NCBI GenBank assembly: GCA_016934055.1
Contig: JAFGTR010000016.1
Span: 1 to 64,000, forward strand
From: Bacteroidales bacterium
Lineage (GTDB): Bacteria > Bacteroidota > Bacteroidia > Bacteroidales > UBA10428
Direction of reading: 5' to 3'
Length of the DNA stretch: 64,000 bases
This document shows positions 51,266-60,169 of this stretch, in pieces (positions within the stretch are counted from its first letter, which is position 1; each line of letters begins with the position of its first letter). A program made the translations under genes and the position numbers. The notes under the pieces are model-generated. The model was given only the letters and a program-made list of their open reading frames with translations, did not search any database and was not told where the DNA came from.

Positions 51266-52087
51266 TTACTCTTTTATTACAATGTCTCTGTTTTCCAGAT
51301 ATTGTGATGAATTTTCATACATGCGTGTTGCCTCTTTGCGGTATTTGCTTTCAGGAAACTCAGCGATGAAAGAATAATATTCATCAACCGACTCCTGAAA
51401 ACGTTCAGGCTTTTTACTTTCGATACTGTTAACGGCCAGAAGATAACTCGACTTAACGATCATAAACATTATTTCTTCCCGGTATTTGCTTTCAGGATAA
51501 TCAACCAGACTGGTGCTCAGGGCTGTTAATGAAGCTTTGTAGTCCTCAAGATCAAAATAGGTTTTAGCAGCCAGAAATGATTTTTGCATTATTTTATCCC
51601 GGAGCTCATTGATATAATTCCGGCATTCCTCAACATGCGAACTGTTTGGGTACCTGCTTATAAACAGCTGAAACGCATCTATAGCCTGATAGGTATTGGA
51701 CTGGTCAAGTTCAGGATTGGGTGAAGAAAGATAATAGCAGTATGCTTCATTAAAGGCAGCATCCTTAACAAAGGGGCTGTTCCCGAAAGTCTGTGCAAAA
51801 AGCTGAAAATAATGCCCGGATATGATATAGTCATGTTGCTTAAAGTAACTCATAGCCTGAAAATAATAAACTGAATCAGCTTTCTTTGTGCCTCTGAAAA
51901 CGGGTGCAATCTGATCGAATATATTTCCTGCCCGCAAATAATCACCCTTATTGTAATACTCAAATGCTTTGGTGTATTTGAGATTATAATCATCGCTTTT
52001 TAAAATCTTTTCATATTGTGTGCATGAAAAGGTGAAAGCTACTGATAATAATAATAATAAGTGTATATAACCAGGCTTTTTAAACAT
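51266..52087 (-). CDS. bamD: Outer membrane assembly lipoprotein BamD
   Basis: The 273-residue product (start at 52087, MFKKPGYIHLLLLLSVAFTFSCTQYEK) has a lipoprotein signal with a clear Cys. TPR-like repeats follow: YTKAFEYYNKGDYLRAGNIFDQIAP, YFKQHDYIISGHYFQLFAQTF, and AYCYYLSSPNPELDQSNTYQAIDAFQLFISRYP. It is part of the BAM machine that folds outer membrane proteins such as SusC. An upstream ATG at 52132 would add a non-signal-like extension. It is the first gene of the bamD-rpoZ-coaBC-porD block. Confidence 0.92.
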   Translation of the reverse strand: MFKKPGYIHLLLLLSVAFTFSCTQYEKILKSDDYNLKYTKAFEYYNKGDYLRAGNIFDQIAPVFRGTKKADSVYYFQAMSYFKQHDYIISGHYFQLFAQTFGNSPFVKDAAFNEAYCYYLSSPNPELDQSNTYQAIDAFQLFISRYPNSSHVEECRNYINELRDKIMQKSFLAAKTYFDLEDYKASLTALSTSLVDYPESKYREEIMFMIVKSSYLLAVNSIESKKPERFQESVDEYYSFIAEFPESKYRKEATRMYENSSQYLENRDIVIKE

Positions 52088-52230
52088 CGCGCAAAAATAC
52101 AATTTTTTCATTAATATCAATGATTGATTCATTCATTTTAAACAGGCTGACTCATAAAATTTGTTAATAAGCAAAATTTTTGCCAGTGTGCTCAACTTAT
52201 AACGGTAGTGGCTAATTTTAATTACCCTCT

Positions 52231-52261
52231 TTTGCTGGATTTGTAAAAAAAACTACATTTG
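52231..52261 (+). promoter_or_regulatory. Consensus Bacteroidota promoter for the PLP acyltransferase gene
   Basis: TTTG (52231-52234), a 19-bp spacer, then TACATTTG (52254-52261) is a complete match to the -33 TTTG / -7 TAnnTTTG consensus. Predicted transcription start is near 52268, about 25 nt before the GTG start. Confidence 0.75.
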
Positions 52262-52293
52262 CTGACTGATTATAAAACCTAAAATTTAATATC

Positions 52294-53550
52294 GTGGATA
52301 TATTTGACAAAATCACTCAGAACAGAGGCCCGTTGGGTCAATATCAGCAAATTGCACATGGATATTTCATGTTTCCCAAACTCGAGGGTGAGATCAGTCC
52401 GCGTATGACTTTCAGGGGTAAAGAAGTGCTCAACTGGAGTCTTAACAACTACCTTGGACTCGCTAATCATCCCGAAGTCAGAAGAGTGGATGCCGAAGCT
52501 GCAAAGGAATGGGGAATGGGCTATCCGATGGGAGCCCGCATGATGTCGGGACAAACCAGTAAACATGAAGAACTGGAAAATAATCTCGCCGAATTTGTGG
52601 GAAAAGAAGATGCATTCTTATTGAATTATGGATACCAGGGTATGATTTCCATTATACAATCCCTGGTTAACCGTCACGATGTGATAGTTTTCGATTCAGA
52701 ATCACATGCCTGCATCATGGACGGAATCTTTCTTCACAAGGCAGCAGGAGGTAAAAGTTTTATGTTCCAGCATAACGATATTGAGAAATGCCAGCTTATG
52801 CTGGAACGTGCTACCAAACTGGTCAAAGAAAGCGGGGGCGGTATCCTGGTCGTTACTGAAGGCGTTTTTGGCATGGCCGGCGATCTGGGTAAACTGAATG
52901 AAATTGTAGCTCTTAAAGCTAAATATAATTTCCGGCTGTTGGTGGATGATGCACATGGTTTCGGTACCATGGGAGCTACCGGACAGGGCACTGCTGAGCA
53001 TTTCAGCGTGCGCGACGGTGTCGACCTTCATTTCAGCACATTTGCGAAGGCTATGGCCGGCATAGGAGCTTTTGTCGCCGGAAAAGAAGACATCATCAAT
53101 TTCCTTCGGTATAATATGCGGTCCCAGACATTTGCAAAATCCCTCCCCATGCCTATGGTGATCGGTGCACTGAAGCGCCTGGAAATGCTGAGAACCATGC
53201 CTCAGCTGAGAGAGAAGCTATGGAGTGTTGTCAATGCCCTGCAATCAGGCCTAAAAGCCAAAGGCTTTAACCTGGGGCACACAAATTCTCCCGTTACCCC
53301 TGTTTTTCTTTCAGGAACCATAGCTGAAGCAACTAATGTTGTTATCGACCTGCGGGAAAACTACAGGATATTCTGCTCAATGGTCATTTATCCGGTGGTT
53401 CCCAAGGATACTATAATGTTGAGGATTATACCAACCGCATCGCACACGGTGGAAGATGCCCAATATACCATCAACGCCTTTGCCGAATTAAGTGAAAAAC
53501 TGAAAGCCGGAAAATACAAATCTGACAAAATCGCTTCTTTCCTGTCTTAA
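52294..53550 (+). CDS. PLP-dependent alpha-oxoamine synthase (KBL/SPT/BioF-like acyltransferase)
   Basis: The 418-residue enzyme of the alpha-oxoamine synthase family joins an acyl-CoA or acyl-ACP to an amino acid. Seen: NWSLNNYLGLANHPEVRR, SGQTSKHEELENNLAEFVG, the PLP-stacking region DSESHACIMDG, D218-D-A-H221-G in LLVDDAHGFGTMG, and Lys252 in STFAKAMAGIG. Translation starts at GTG, directly after a strong promoter. Members in Bacteroidota make sphingolipid or sulfonolipid bases, aminoketobutyrate or biotin precursors; no bio, tdh or other lipid genes adjoin, so the substrate is open. Confidence 0.85.
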   Translation: MDIFDKITQNRGPLGQYQQIAHGYFMFPKLEGEISPRMTFRGKEVLNWSLNNYLGLANHPEVRRVDAEAAKEWGMGYPMGARMMSGQTSKHEELENNLAEFVGKEDAFLLNYGYQGMISIIQSLVNRHDVIVFDSESHACIMDGIFLHKAAGGKSFMFQHNDIEKCQLMLERATKLVKESGGGILVVTEGVFGMAGDLGKLNEIVALKAKYNFRLLVDDAHGFGTMGATGQGTAEHFSVRDGVDLHFSTFAKAMAGIGAFVAGKEDIINFLRYNMRSQTFAKSLPMPMVIGALKRLEMLRTMPQLREKLWSVVNALQSGLKAKGFNLGHTNSPVTPVFLSGTIAEATNVVIDLRENYRIFCSMVIYPVVPKDTIMLRIIPTASHTVEDAQYTINAFAELSEKLKAGKYKSDKIASFLS

Positions 53551-53577
53551 TAACAATAAGGAAATTAACCTCCCTTA

Positions 53578-53608
53578 CCTGGGTGTGTCAATACAAAACA
53601 CACCCAGG
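53578..53608 (+). terminator. Hairpin terminator after the PLP acyltransferase
   Basis: The 11-bp perfect stem CCTGGGTGTGT (53578-53588) with ACACACCCAGG (53598-53608) is followed by GTGTTTATT, a weak U-tract. The rest of the gap to 53805 shows nothing else. Confidence 0.6.
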
Positions 53609-53805
53609 GTGTTTATTGATCGTACGACGTTATGGCAAATCCATTTCTTCCAAACGGGAAAAAAATAGAAATGACCTGTTTTTACAACGAACGCCGAACA
53701 ATTCCCTAAAAATAGAGCCCGATAAACCTGACAGCCTGAAAATTTTAAACTAACTTGCAATAAGATTTCAGAATCTGTATATATAAATTTCATCATGCAT
53801 CTGTT

Positions 53806-54528
53806 ATGAATAGTCGGCCTGAGGTGTTTAACCACGATGTATCCCTGCCCATCCGATCCATTTCAATGCTGTTTGACCTCGAGGGCTTTTCAGGATTTTT
53901 CAGCAAGCCTGATGTATGCGATTATATTTCAAAATACCTGAATCTGATCATCGATGCTGTTAAACTGACTTTTGAGGGAGGCGACCTTTATTGGGAAAGA
54001 AGTGAAAATGATGAGCCTATAATTGTCACACCCCTTCCCAAACCCATTCACACAAAGTTCCTGGGCGACGGCGTTTTGTATATCTGGAATTACGATCATT
54101 TTACATTTCCCCATATTATTCATCTTGTTAACAGAGTTTGGAACCTGAAGAATTCCTTTTCACTACTTTGCAATAAAGCAGGTGAGATACTGCCGGTTGA
54201 TGATTTCCCAAAAAGGATCAGATTTGGTATAGCTGCCGGCACAGTGTACCAATTAAAATATCAAAACGGTGACGCTGATGAATACATAGGATACAGCATT
54301 AACCTGGTAAGCCGGTTGCAAAGCTATTGCAGGAGCATTGGATTCATTGTATCCGGAAGACTTAATATCCCAAATGAAACAATTGCGGAACTCGGTTATA
54401 AAAAGTGTCTTGCAAAAAAAATACGGGGTTTCCCGGATGAAATTGTAATCGTTGATAATCAGGATTATAACAATCTTGACGAAAAAATACGGGTGGAATT
54501 ATTCAGGGAATTGGATTTATATAGCTGA
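53806..54528 (+). CDS. Stand-alone class III nucleotidyl cyclase-like protein
   Basis: The 240-residue protein is essentially one cyclase homology domain. Seen: the first metal Asp24 in SISMLFDLEGFSGFF; K84 and second metal Asp88 in HTKFLGDGVLYIWN; and the transition-state Asn166/Arg170 in EYIGYSINLVSRLQ. The base-selecting position before IG reads Glu159 instead of Asp, Cys or Thr, so the nucleotide used cannot be predicted. There is no signal, membrane or sensor domain. Neighbours are unrelated. Related solo cyclases include both cAMP/cGMP enzymes and Pycsar anti-phage cyclases; no effector gene is nearby. Confidence 0.78.
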   Translation: MNSRPEVFNHDVSLPIRSISMLFDLEGFSGFFSKPDVCDYISKYLNLIIDAVKLTFEGGDLYWERSENDEPIIVTPLPKPIHTKFLGDGVLYIWNYDHFTFPHIIHLVNRVWNLKNSFSLLCNKAGEILPVDDFPKRIRFGIAAGTVYQLKYQNGDADEYIGYSINLVSRLQSYCRSIGFIVSGRLNIPNETIAELGYKKCLAKKIRGFPDEIVIVDNQDYNNLDEKIRVELFRELDLYS

Positions 54529-54539
54529 TATTTATTTAA

Positions 54540-54568
54540 ACACTGACAGGTCTTTTAGACACTGTCAG
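54540..54568. repeat. ACACTGACAGGTCTT / ACACTGTCAG interspersed repeat, copy 3
   Basis: ACACTGACAGGTCTTTTAGA continues into CACTGTCAG directly after the cyclase gene. It is the third member of the family at 1682-1718 and 10150-10204. The remaining gap to 54742 is AT-rich with no gene. Confidence 0.75.
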
Positions 54569-54742
54569 ATTTATGTTTGTCAGGACGGTTAATATTTCAA
54601 TATTCCGGTATTCAACAACATAAATTGCGACCTTCCGTTTTTTTTATGAAAAATGAATCCCATCCTTCAATTTATTCTCAGACATTAATTATTTTCGCAG
54701 GTTTATTTTATATTAATATAACGACCTAATAATCCTATAGTA

Positions 54743-56635
54743 ATGAGAAAATGGCGTATCGAAGATTCCGCCGAGCTTTATAACATTGCCGGGTGGGGCA
54801 TCAATTATTTCTCAATAAATAAAAAGGGAAATGTTGTCGTGTCGCCCCGCAAAGATGATGTTGACATTGACCTGAGGGAACTGGTTGACGAATTACAACT
54901 GCGTGATGTATCTTCTCCCATGTTAATAAGGTTCCCTGACATTTTGGATAACCGGATCGAAAAGATGTCAAACTGTTTTAATATTGCCGCAAATGAATAC
55001 GGATACAAAGCACAAAATTTCATTATCTACCCGATTAAGGTCAACCAGATGCGTCCTGTGGTTGAAGAGATAGTCAGTCATGGCAAAAAATTCAATATCG
55101 GACTGGAAGCCGGATCAAAACCCGAATTACATGCCGTTATCGCCATCAATACGGATTCCGATTCATTGATCATATGCAACGGATACAAAGATGAAGATTA
55201 CATTGAGCTGGCGTTACTGGCTCAGAAAATGGGTAAACGGATTTTTCTTGTGGTGGAAAAGCTGAATGAACTTAAGCTTATCGCCAACATCTCAAAAAGG
55301 TTAAAAATCAAACCCAATATCGGGATCAGAATTAAGCTGGCTAGTTCAGGAAGCGGTAAATGGGAAGACTCAGGCGGCGATGCCAGCAAGTTCGGGCTTA
55401 CGCCGAGTGAGTTGCTGGAAGCTCTTGAATTTCTCGGGAAGAATAAACTGAAAGAATGCCTCAGACTGGTACATTTTCATATCGGCAGTCAGGTGACCAT
55501 GATACGCAGAATAAAAAATGCCCTGCGGGAAGCATCCCAATTTTACAATCAGCTGCACAAACAGGGTTTTTCAGTAGAATTTGTTGATATCGGCGGTGGT
55601 CTGGGTGTTGATTATGACGGAACCCGGTCATCAAACAGTGAAAGCAGTGTTAATTACAGCATACAGGAATATGTGAATGACTCCATTGCCACACTCGTTG
55701 ACGTATGTGAAAAAAATGACATCCCGCATCCCAATATCATTACCGAATCAGGACGTTCACTCACCGCACATCATTCCGTGCTGATCTTCAACGTACTGGA
55801 GACCACTACCCTGCCCACCTGGCAGGATGATGACATCATAAAAGAAAGCGATCATGAACTTGTTCATGAAATGTATTCCTTATGGGATAACCTGAATCAG
55901 CCAAAGATGCTGGAAACATGGCATGATGCCCAGCAAATTCGTGAAGAAGCCCTTGACAGGTTTAGCCTGGGAATACTCGATCTGAAAACACGGGCTCAGA
56001 TTGAGCGCCTTTTCTGGTCAATTGCAAGCGAAATTCATCAGATGACAATAAAGATCAAGCATATCCCTGAAGATTTCAGACAATTACCACGGCTTTTATC
56101 TGATAAGTATTTCTGCAACTTTTCACTGTTTCAATCCCTGCCTGACTCATGGGCAATCGATCAGATATTCCCCATAATGCCTATACAAAGGCTGGATGAG
56201 AAACCGGAGAGATCAGCTACTTTGCAGGATATTACCTGTGACTCCGACGGTAAAATTGACAATTTCATTTCCACGCGTAATTTTTCCTATTATCTTCCTG
56301 TACATTCTGTCAAATCAAAAGATCCTTATTATATAGGGGTATTTCTGGTTGGCGCTTACCAGGAAATCCTCGGCGACCTTCATAATCTGTTTGGCGATAC
56401 AAACGCTGTTCATGTATCGGTCACCGATGATGGTTATAAGATTGACCAGGTCATCGATGGTGAAACTGTTGCAGAAGTTCTCGATTATGTGCAGTACAAC
56501 GCAAAAAAAATGGTACGTACCGTTGAGACCTGGGTTACTTCTTCAGTAAAATCAGGGATCATCACAGCCACTGAAGGAAAAGAATTCCTGTCCAACTACC
56601 GGTCGGGGTTGTATGGGTATACTTATCTGGAGTAG
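54743..56635 (+). CDS. speA: Biosynthetic arginine decarboxylase SpeA
   Basis: The 630-residue PLP enzyme makes agmatine, the first step from arginine to polyamines. Seen: WRIEDSAELYNIAGWGINYFSIN, the PLP lysine K99 in IIYPIKVNQMRPVVEEI, EAGSKPELHAV, LVHFHIGSQVTMIRRIKNALREA, VDIGGGLGVDYDGTRS, ITESGRSLTAHHSV, and LGAYQEILGDLHNLFGDTNAVHV-like sequence near the C-terminus. Full length for the family (about 630). Monocistronic by context. Confidence 0.97.
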   Translation: MRKWRIEDSAELYNIAGWGINYFSINKKGNVVVSPRKDDVDIDLRELVDELQLRDVSSPMLIRFPDILDNRIEKMSNCFNIAANEYGYKAQNFIIYPIKVNQMRPVVEEIVSHGKKFNIGLEAGSKPELHAVIAINTDSDSLIICNGYKDEDYIELALLAQKMGKRIFLVVEKLNELKLIANISKRLKIKPNIGIRIKLASSGSGKWEDSGGDASKFGLTPSELLEALEFLGKNKLKECLRLVHFHIGSQVTMIRRIKNALREASQFYNQLHKQGFSVEFVDIGGGLGVDYDGTRSSNSESSVNYSIQEYVNDSIATLVDVCEKNDIPHPNIITESGRSLTAHHSVLIFNVLETTTLPTWQDDDIIKESDHELVHEMYSLWDNLNQPKMLETWHDAQQIREEALDRFSLGILDLKTRAQIERLFWSIASEIHQMTIKIKHIPEDFRQLPRLLSDKYFCNFSLFQSLPDSWAIDQIFPIMPIQRLDEKPERSATLQDITCDSDGKIDNFISTRNFSYYLPVHSVKSKDPYYIGVFLVGAYQEILGDLHNLFGDTNAVHVSVTDDGYKIDQVIDGETVAEVLDYVQYNAKKMVRTVETWVTSSVKSGIITATEGKEFLSNYRSGLYGYTYLE

Positions 56636-56721
56636 TTGGTAGTCAGCAGACAATAGGTAGCAGACAGTATGAATACGGTTATTTCAATTTGCGTTTTTCA
56701 CTGTTCACTGGTTTACCCGTA

Positions 56722-57282
56722 TTATTTTGCTCTTTCAATATAAGTATTTGTACGGGTATCGATTTTTATCCTGTCTCCGGTATTGATGAAAAGAGGCACT
56801 TTGATGCCGGCACCGGTTTCAAGTGTGGCATCTTTAAGCGTACGGGTGGCTGTGTCGCCACGCAGGCCAGGTTCTGTATAAGTAACCTCCAGCTCGATGG
56901 TCAGAGGCAATTCGGCATAAATAGGGTTATCCTCTTCGAAATACACATTTATGTTCATACCTTCCTTAAGGAACGCAAAATCATCACCAATAGCTTCCTT
57001 GTGCAGCATAATCTGGTCATAGGTCTCATTGTCCATACAAACAGCTATGTTACCATCCATATAAAGAAATTGATGCTCTTTAAAATGAACCCTTACGACT
57101 TCCACATCGTCGTCGGGGCGAAACCGTTGTTCAATCAATTTACCTGTATCGAGGTTACGCATTTTGACCTGATAAAAAGCCCTTAAATTTCCAGGTGTTC
57201 TGTGTTCATATTCCAGAACCTGGGCTAATTCACCATTATAACGAACGAAGGTTCCCCTGGATATGTCTGATACTTTTGCCAT
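56722..57282 (-). CDS. efp: Elongation factor P (variant with PGN loop tip)
   Basis: The 186-residue three-domain EF-P relieves ribosome stalling at proline runs. Seen: KVSDISRGTFVRYNGELAQVLEYEHRTPGNLRAFYQVKMRN (KOW-like domain I), DNETYDQIMLHKEAIGDDFAFLKEGM, and the C-terminal GDTATRTLKDATLETGAGIKVPLFINTGDRIKIDTRTNTYIERA. Odd: the tip of the domain I loop, Lys34 in E. coli and modified there, is Asn32 (TPGNLR). Neither the Lys nor the Arg modification system would fit that residue. It is convergent with speA; DedA lies upstream. Confidence 0.95.
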   Translation of the reverse strand: MAKVSDISRGTFVRYNGELAQVLEYEHRTPGNLRAFYQVKMRNLDTGKLIEQRFRPDDDVEVVRVHFKEHQFLYMDGNIAVCMDNETYDQIMLHKEAIGDDFAFLKEGMNINVYFEEDNPIYAELPLTIELEVTYTEPGLRGDTATRTLKDATLETGAGIKVPLFINTGDRIKIDTRTNTYIERAK

Positions 57283-57311
57283 AAAACAGCTATTTAGATG
57301 ATAAAAACATT

Positions 57312-57953
57312 TTATGATTCTGATGTAACTTTTACCGTTTCATTTTTCCTGAATGCTTTGAATATAAGATACACAACAAATAAAACACCCAATATTACAA
57401 AACCGTACGAGATCTCTTTATAGTATTTTTCAAGCAATTCTTTTTGAGAATAAAGGGTATAACCTAAGATGGTAAGAATTATGTTCCACAGACCTGATCC
57501 CAGTAACGTGTAAAAAATAAATTTTTTTATATCCATCTTTGCCAGACCTGCAGGAATTGAGATCAATTGTCTTATGGCAGGGATCAGCCGTCCCATAAAG
57601 GTTGAAATATTGCCGTTCCTGACAAAATACCTTTCTGCCTTTTCCACGCCCTGCCGATTGATGAGCAACAAATGAGCCAGTCGCGTATCGGCCAGTTTGT
57701 ATATTATTTTCCGGCCCAGGTAAAGAGATATATAATAATTAAACAATGCTCCGATCATGGTGCCCAGTGTTCCAAAAAATGCTACCAGGAAAACGTTCAT
57801 TTCTCCCTGGGCTGCCTTCCATGCAGCAGGGGGGATAACAATTTCAGAAGGAAAAGGGATAAATGAGCTTTCAATAGCCATAAGCAGGGTAACGGTGCCA
57901 TAATTTATATGGCTCATATACCAGTCAGTAATTGTCTGAAAAAATTCAACCAT
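57312..57953 (-). CDS. DedA family (SNARE-associated/VTT) membrane protein
   Basis: The product is about 213 residues (start at 57953; 57995 is an alternative) with several membrane segments and the DedA hallmarks: ESSFIPFPSEIVIPPAAWKA, GALFNYYISLYLGRKIIYK, and FMGRLIPAIRQLISIPAGLAKMDIKKFIFYTLLGSGLWN, with the conserved Glu and Arg residues. DedA proteins act in lipid-carrier flipping and membrane homeostasis. It lies 30 bp upstream of efp on the same strand, so the two may be co-transcribed. Confidence 0.9.
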   Translation of the reverse strand: MVEFFQTITDWYMSHINYGTVTLLMAIESSFIPFPSEIVIPPAAWKAAQGEMNVFLVAFFGTLGTMIGALFNYYISLYLGRKIIYKLADTRLAHLLLINRQGVEKAERYFVRNGNISTFMGRLIPAIRQLISIPAGLAKMDIKKFIFYTLLGSGLWNIILTILGYTLYSQKELLEKYYKEISYGFVILGVLFVVYLIFKAFRKNETVKVTSES

Positions 57954-58114
57954 AAAAAGAGAATAATTGCCCGCAAAAATAACCAAATCTGCCAAACAGG
58001 GAAATTTTTTTTACAAAACGCTGTATTCGCGGGATAAAATGCAGGATGACAAACAAGACTTCAGAGACCAATGATCTGTTAATACTTAAGGATAAAAAAC
58101 CAGTATATCATTCC

Positions 58115-58759
58115 TCAAAGGTTGCAAAGAATTTCCACGCTAACTTCACTCAGGCTGTTAGCTTTCAGGTGAGCCTGTGGATGATTGTATGCAGAGCCAA
58201 CCGCCAGGCATTTCATGCCCGCATTGAGTGCGGCTTCAACTCCGGCATCAGCATCTTCAACAACAAGGCAATGCCCGGGAGATATTTGCATTTTTGATGC
58301 AGCAAGAAGAAAAACCTCCGGGTCAGGTTTGCTTTTTTTTATCTGGTTTCCGTCAGAGACTGCATCAAATGTATCTGCCAACCCGATTTGTCTGAGAATA
58401 AAGGGTGTATTTTTACTTGATGAGCCAATGGCAACTTTTATTCCGGCATTCTTTAAGGCATTAACCAGTTCTATTGCCCCCGGAAGAATATCGGAAGGAG
58501 AAAGAGTTTTTAACAATTCACGGTAATATCCGTTTTTCTTTTCAGCCAGAGCCTTTTTTTCTTCAGGGCTGTATGATTTGGCTGCTTTTTCAAGAATGAT
58601 TTCAAGACTTTCAAGTCGGCTGACACCTCGCAATCGTTCGTTGATTGTCCGGTTAAAGAAAATACCTTCCTCATCTGCCAGCTTTTGCCAGCCCAGATAA
58701 TGAAATTCATCGGTTGACACGATAACACCATCAAGATCAAAGATTACTGCTTTTATCAT
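58115..58759 (-). CDS. pgmB: Beta-phosphoglucomutase-like HAD hydrolase
   Basis: The 214-residue HAD-superfamily protein has nucleophile D8 and acid D10 in VIFDLDGVIVSTDEFHYLGWQKLADE, cap-domain RGVSRLESLEIIL, motif II VAIGSSSKNTPFIL, and LVVEDADAGVEAALNAGM. The DEFHYLGWQKLA and RGVSR segments are typical of beta-phosphoglucomutase, which interconverts beta-glucose-1-phosphate and glucose-6-phosphate after maltose or trehalose phosphorolysis. No phosphorylase adjoins, so the physiological sugar is uncertain. Confidence 0.87.
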   Translation of the reverse strand: MIKAVIFDLDGVIVSTDEFHYLGWQKLADEEGIFFNRTINERLRGVSRLESLEIILEKAAKSYSPEEKKALAEKKNGYYRELLKTLSPSDILPGAIELVNALKNAGIKVAIGSSSKNTPFILRQIGLADTFDAVSDGNQIKKSKPDPEVFLLAASKMQISPGHCLVVEDADAGVEAALNAGMKCLAVGSAYNHPQAHLKANSLSEVSVEILCNL

Positions 58760-58989
58760 AAGAATACCCCCAAAAAAAATCTTTGTTTTCTGTCCGGATT
58801 ATTAAGATATTAAAAATACGCTCATTTCAGCAAAACTGCAAATAAAGACCGGGATGAGAAAATATCACAGGAATGTGTATTTTTGGTAAGATCAGTTTAC
58901 AAATATCTCATTGTTATTTTATTATATGGGTATTGCTTTTTTATAAAATTTATTTGTAACTTGTATACACTTTCAAAATTATAATTGTC

Positions 58990-59271
58990 ATGACAATTTA
59001 CGTTGGTAACATTAATTATTCTCTCAGCGAAGATGATATACGTAAGATCTTCGAGGTAATGGGCAAGGTAGAATCTGTAAAAATCGTGCTGGATAAAAGG
59101 ACAGGCAAATCAAAAGGATATGGTTTCATTGAGATGCCTGACAAAAAAGAAGCCATGGAAGCAATCAAAACCCTTGATGGAAAGGAAGTTTCCGGCAGAA
59201 ACTTGCGGGTTCTTAAAGCACACACCACAAAAAAGGTGGAAGAAGAAGTAAAGAGCGAGACGCAGAATTAG
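58990..59271 (+). CDS. RRM-domain RNA-binding protein
   Basis: The 93-residue protein is one RNA recognition motif: RNP2 IYVGNI (residues 3-8) and RNP1 KSKGYGFIEM (40-49), with a charged tail KKVEEEVKSETQN. Short RRM proteins of this type are common in Bacteroidota and cyanobacteria and act as RNA chaperones or post-transcriptional regulators. The 230-bp gap upstream is AT-rich; I see no clear promoter or other element. Confidence 0.93.
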   Translation: MTIYVGNINYSLSEDDIRKIFEVMGKVESVKIVLDKRTGKSKGYGFIEMPDKKEAMEAIKTLDGKEVSGRNLRVLKAHTTKKVEEEVKSETQN

Positions 59272-59304
59272 CATTCTTCCTCTCTTTTTTTGGTAATCGT
59301 TATA

Positions 59305-60009
59305 TTATTGCTGCAGCAGTTTTACTTTTTCATACCACTGAAAATTCTGTGTTGCCATAAAAGTTGGCATGCCATTGAATTCAGAATCGATGAAAAAATA
59401 AGTCCCACACCCTATTTGGAGTGCATGAGGAGAAAGGATGTTTTTTCTGTGTTCAGATGAACTCATCCATCGTTCCATCAATGATTCAGCCAGTGAAAGA
59501 TAAGTTCTGTGCTGTATCAGCTTACCTTCAGGACGATAGCTGAAATTTCCTTCGCTTATCACATAAACATCCCTACCACTTTCATATTGCAGTCCGAAAT
59601 CTTCGGCTATATTCTCCGCCAAAAAAGGATTGGTTATGCCTGTTAGTCCGGCCCTGTCGTTTGGTGTTTTTCTTTTATCATTCACCGGATTGGTATGACT
59701 GAAGAAATTATGCACCACCATGTCGCGTGAATGCATGACAGCAGCTTTTTCGAGCTCAGGGGAATATTCAAGAGCCGGCAGTTTATGTTTCACACGAATC
59801 TCATTGGTGGCAATACAAAGGATCGCATTCAACCTGCTCAGATCAAGTTTGTTAAAATCCAAAGTATCGTTGAATGATTTTTCCAGCCGATAGTTTTCAA
59901 GGTCTAAATTCTGGTAATAATCAGGATTCTGAGAAAAAGCCAAGGACAATTGTATTAACAACGTCAAAAAAACAACCAAAATCTTCAATATACCTGATGG
60001 TTTTATCAT
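59305..60009 (-). CDS. CAP (SCP/PR-1) domain secreted protein
   Basis: The 234-residue product (start at 60009, MIKPSGILKILVVFLTLLIQLSLAFS) has a signal peptide and a CAP domain: EIRVKHKLPALEYSPELEKAAVMHSRDMVVHNFFSHTNP, GITNPFLAENIAE, LAESLMERWMSSSEHRKNILSPHALQIGCGTYF. The cavity His and Glu residues look conserved (HSRDM, AENIAE, SSEHRKNIL). The molecular role of bacterial CAP proteins is largely unknown. Sequence upstream of 60009 is repeat-derived and not part of the gene. Confidence 0.88.
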   Translation of the reverse strand: MIKPSGILKILVVFLTLLIQLSLAFSQNPDYYQNLDLENYRLEKSFNDTLDFNKLDLSRLNAILCIATNEIRVKHKLPALEYSPELEKAAVMHSRDMVVHNFFSHTNPVNDKRKTPNDRAGLTGITNPFLAENIAEDFGLQYESGRDVYVISEGNFSYRPEGKLIQHRTYLSLAESLMERWMSSSEHRKNILSPHALQIGCGTYFFIDSEFNGMPTFMATQNFQWYEKVKLLQQ

Positions 60010-60169
60010 GTTAAAAGCTATCACAAATATCATGCCTCTGAATAGCATCGGAGTGGTATTCTGTAATACCAATAACCCATCCCTGACCTCCGTCCCGATA
60101 GATATCGGGATCGGGAAAGGCTCTCCGAGGAGGGGATAACCCACCCCTACCCCTCCGAGGAGGGGAATG
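60010..60169. repeat. Intergenic CCCTCCGAGGAGGGG-type repeats
   Basis: Two copies of a CTCCGAGGAGGGG element (near 60122 and 60147) and a CCCGATAGATATCGGGATCGGG palindrome (about 60093-60115) fill the gap. A relative, CCCCTCCAGGGAGGGG, is at 63840-63855. Confidence 0.65.

Noticed and set aside
53806..54528. A complete Pycsar defence system
   Set aside because: No effector (TM, TIR or other nucleotide-binding effector) adjoins the cyclase. The neighbours are a PLP enzyme and speA.
60010..60144. N-terminal extension of the CAP-domain protein
   Set aside because: The extra codons come from CTCCGAGGAGGGG and ATCGGGAT repeats. The clear signal peptide begins at 60009.
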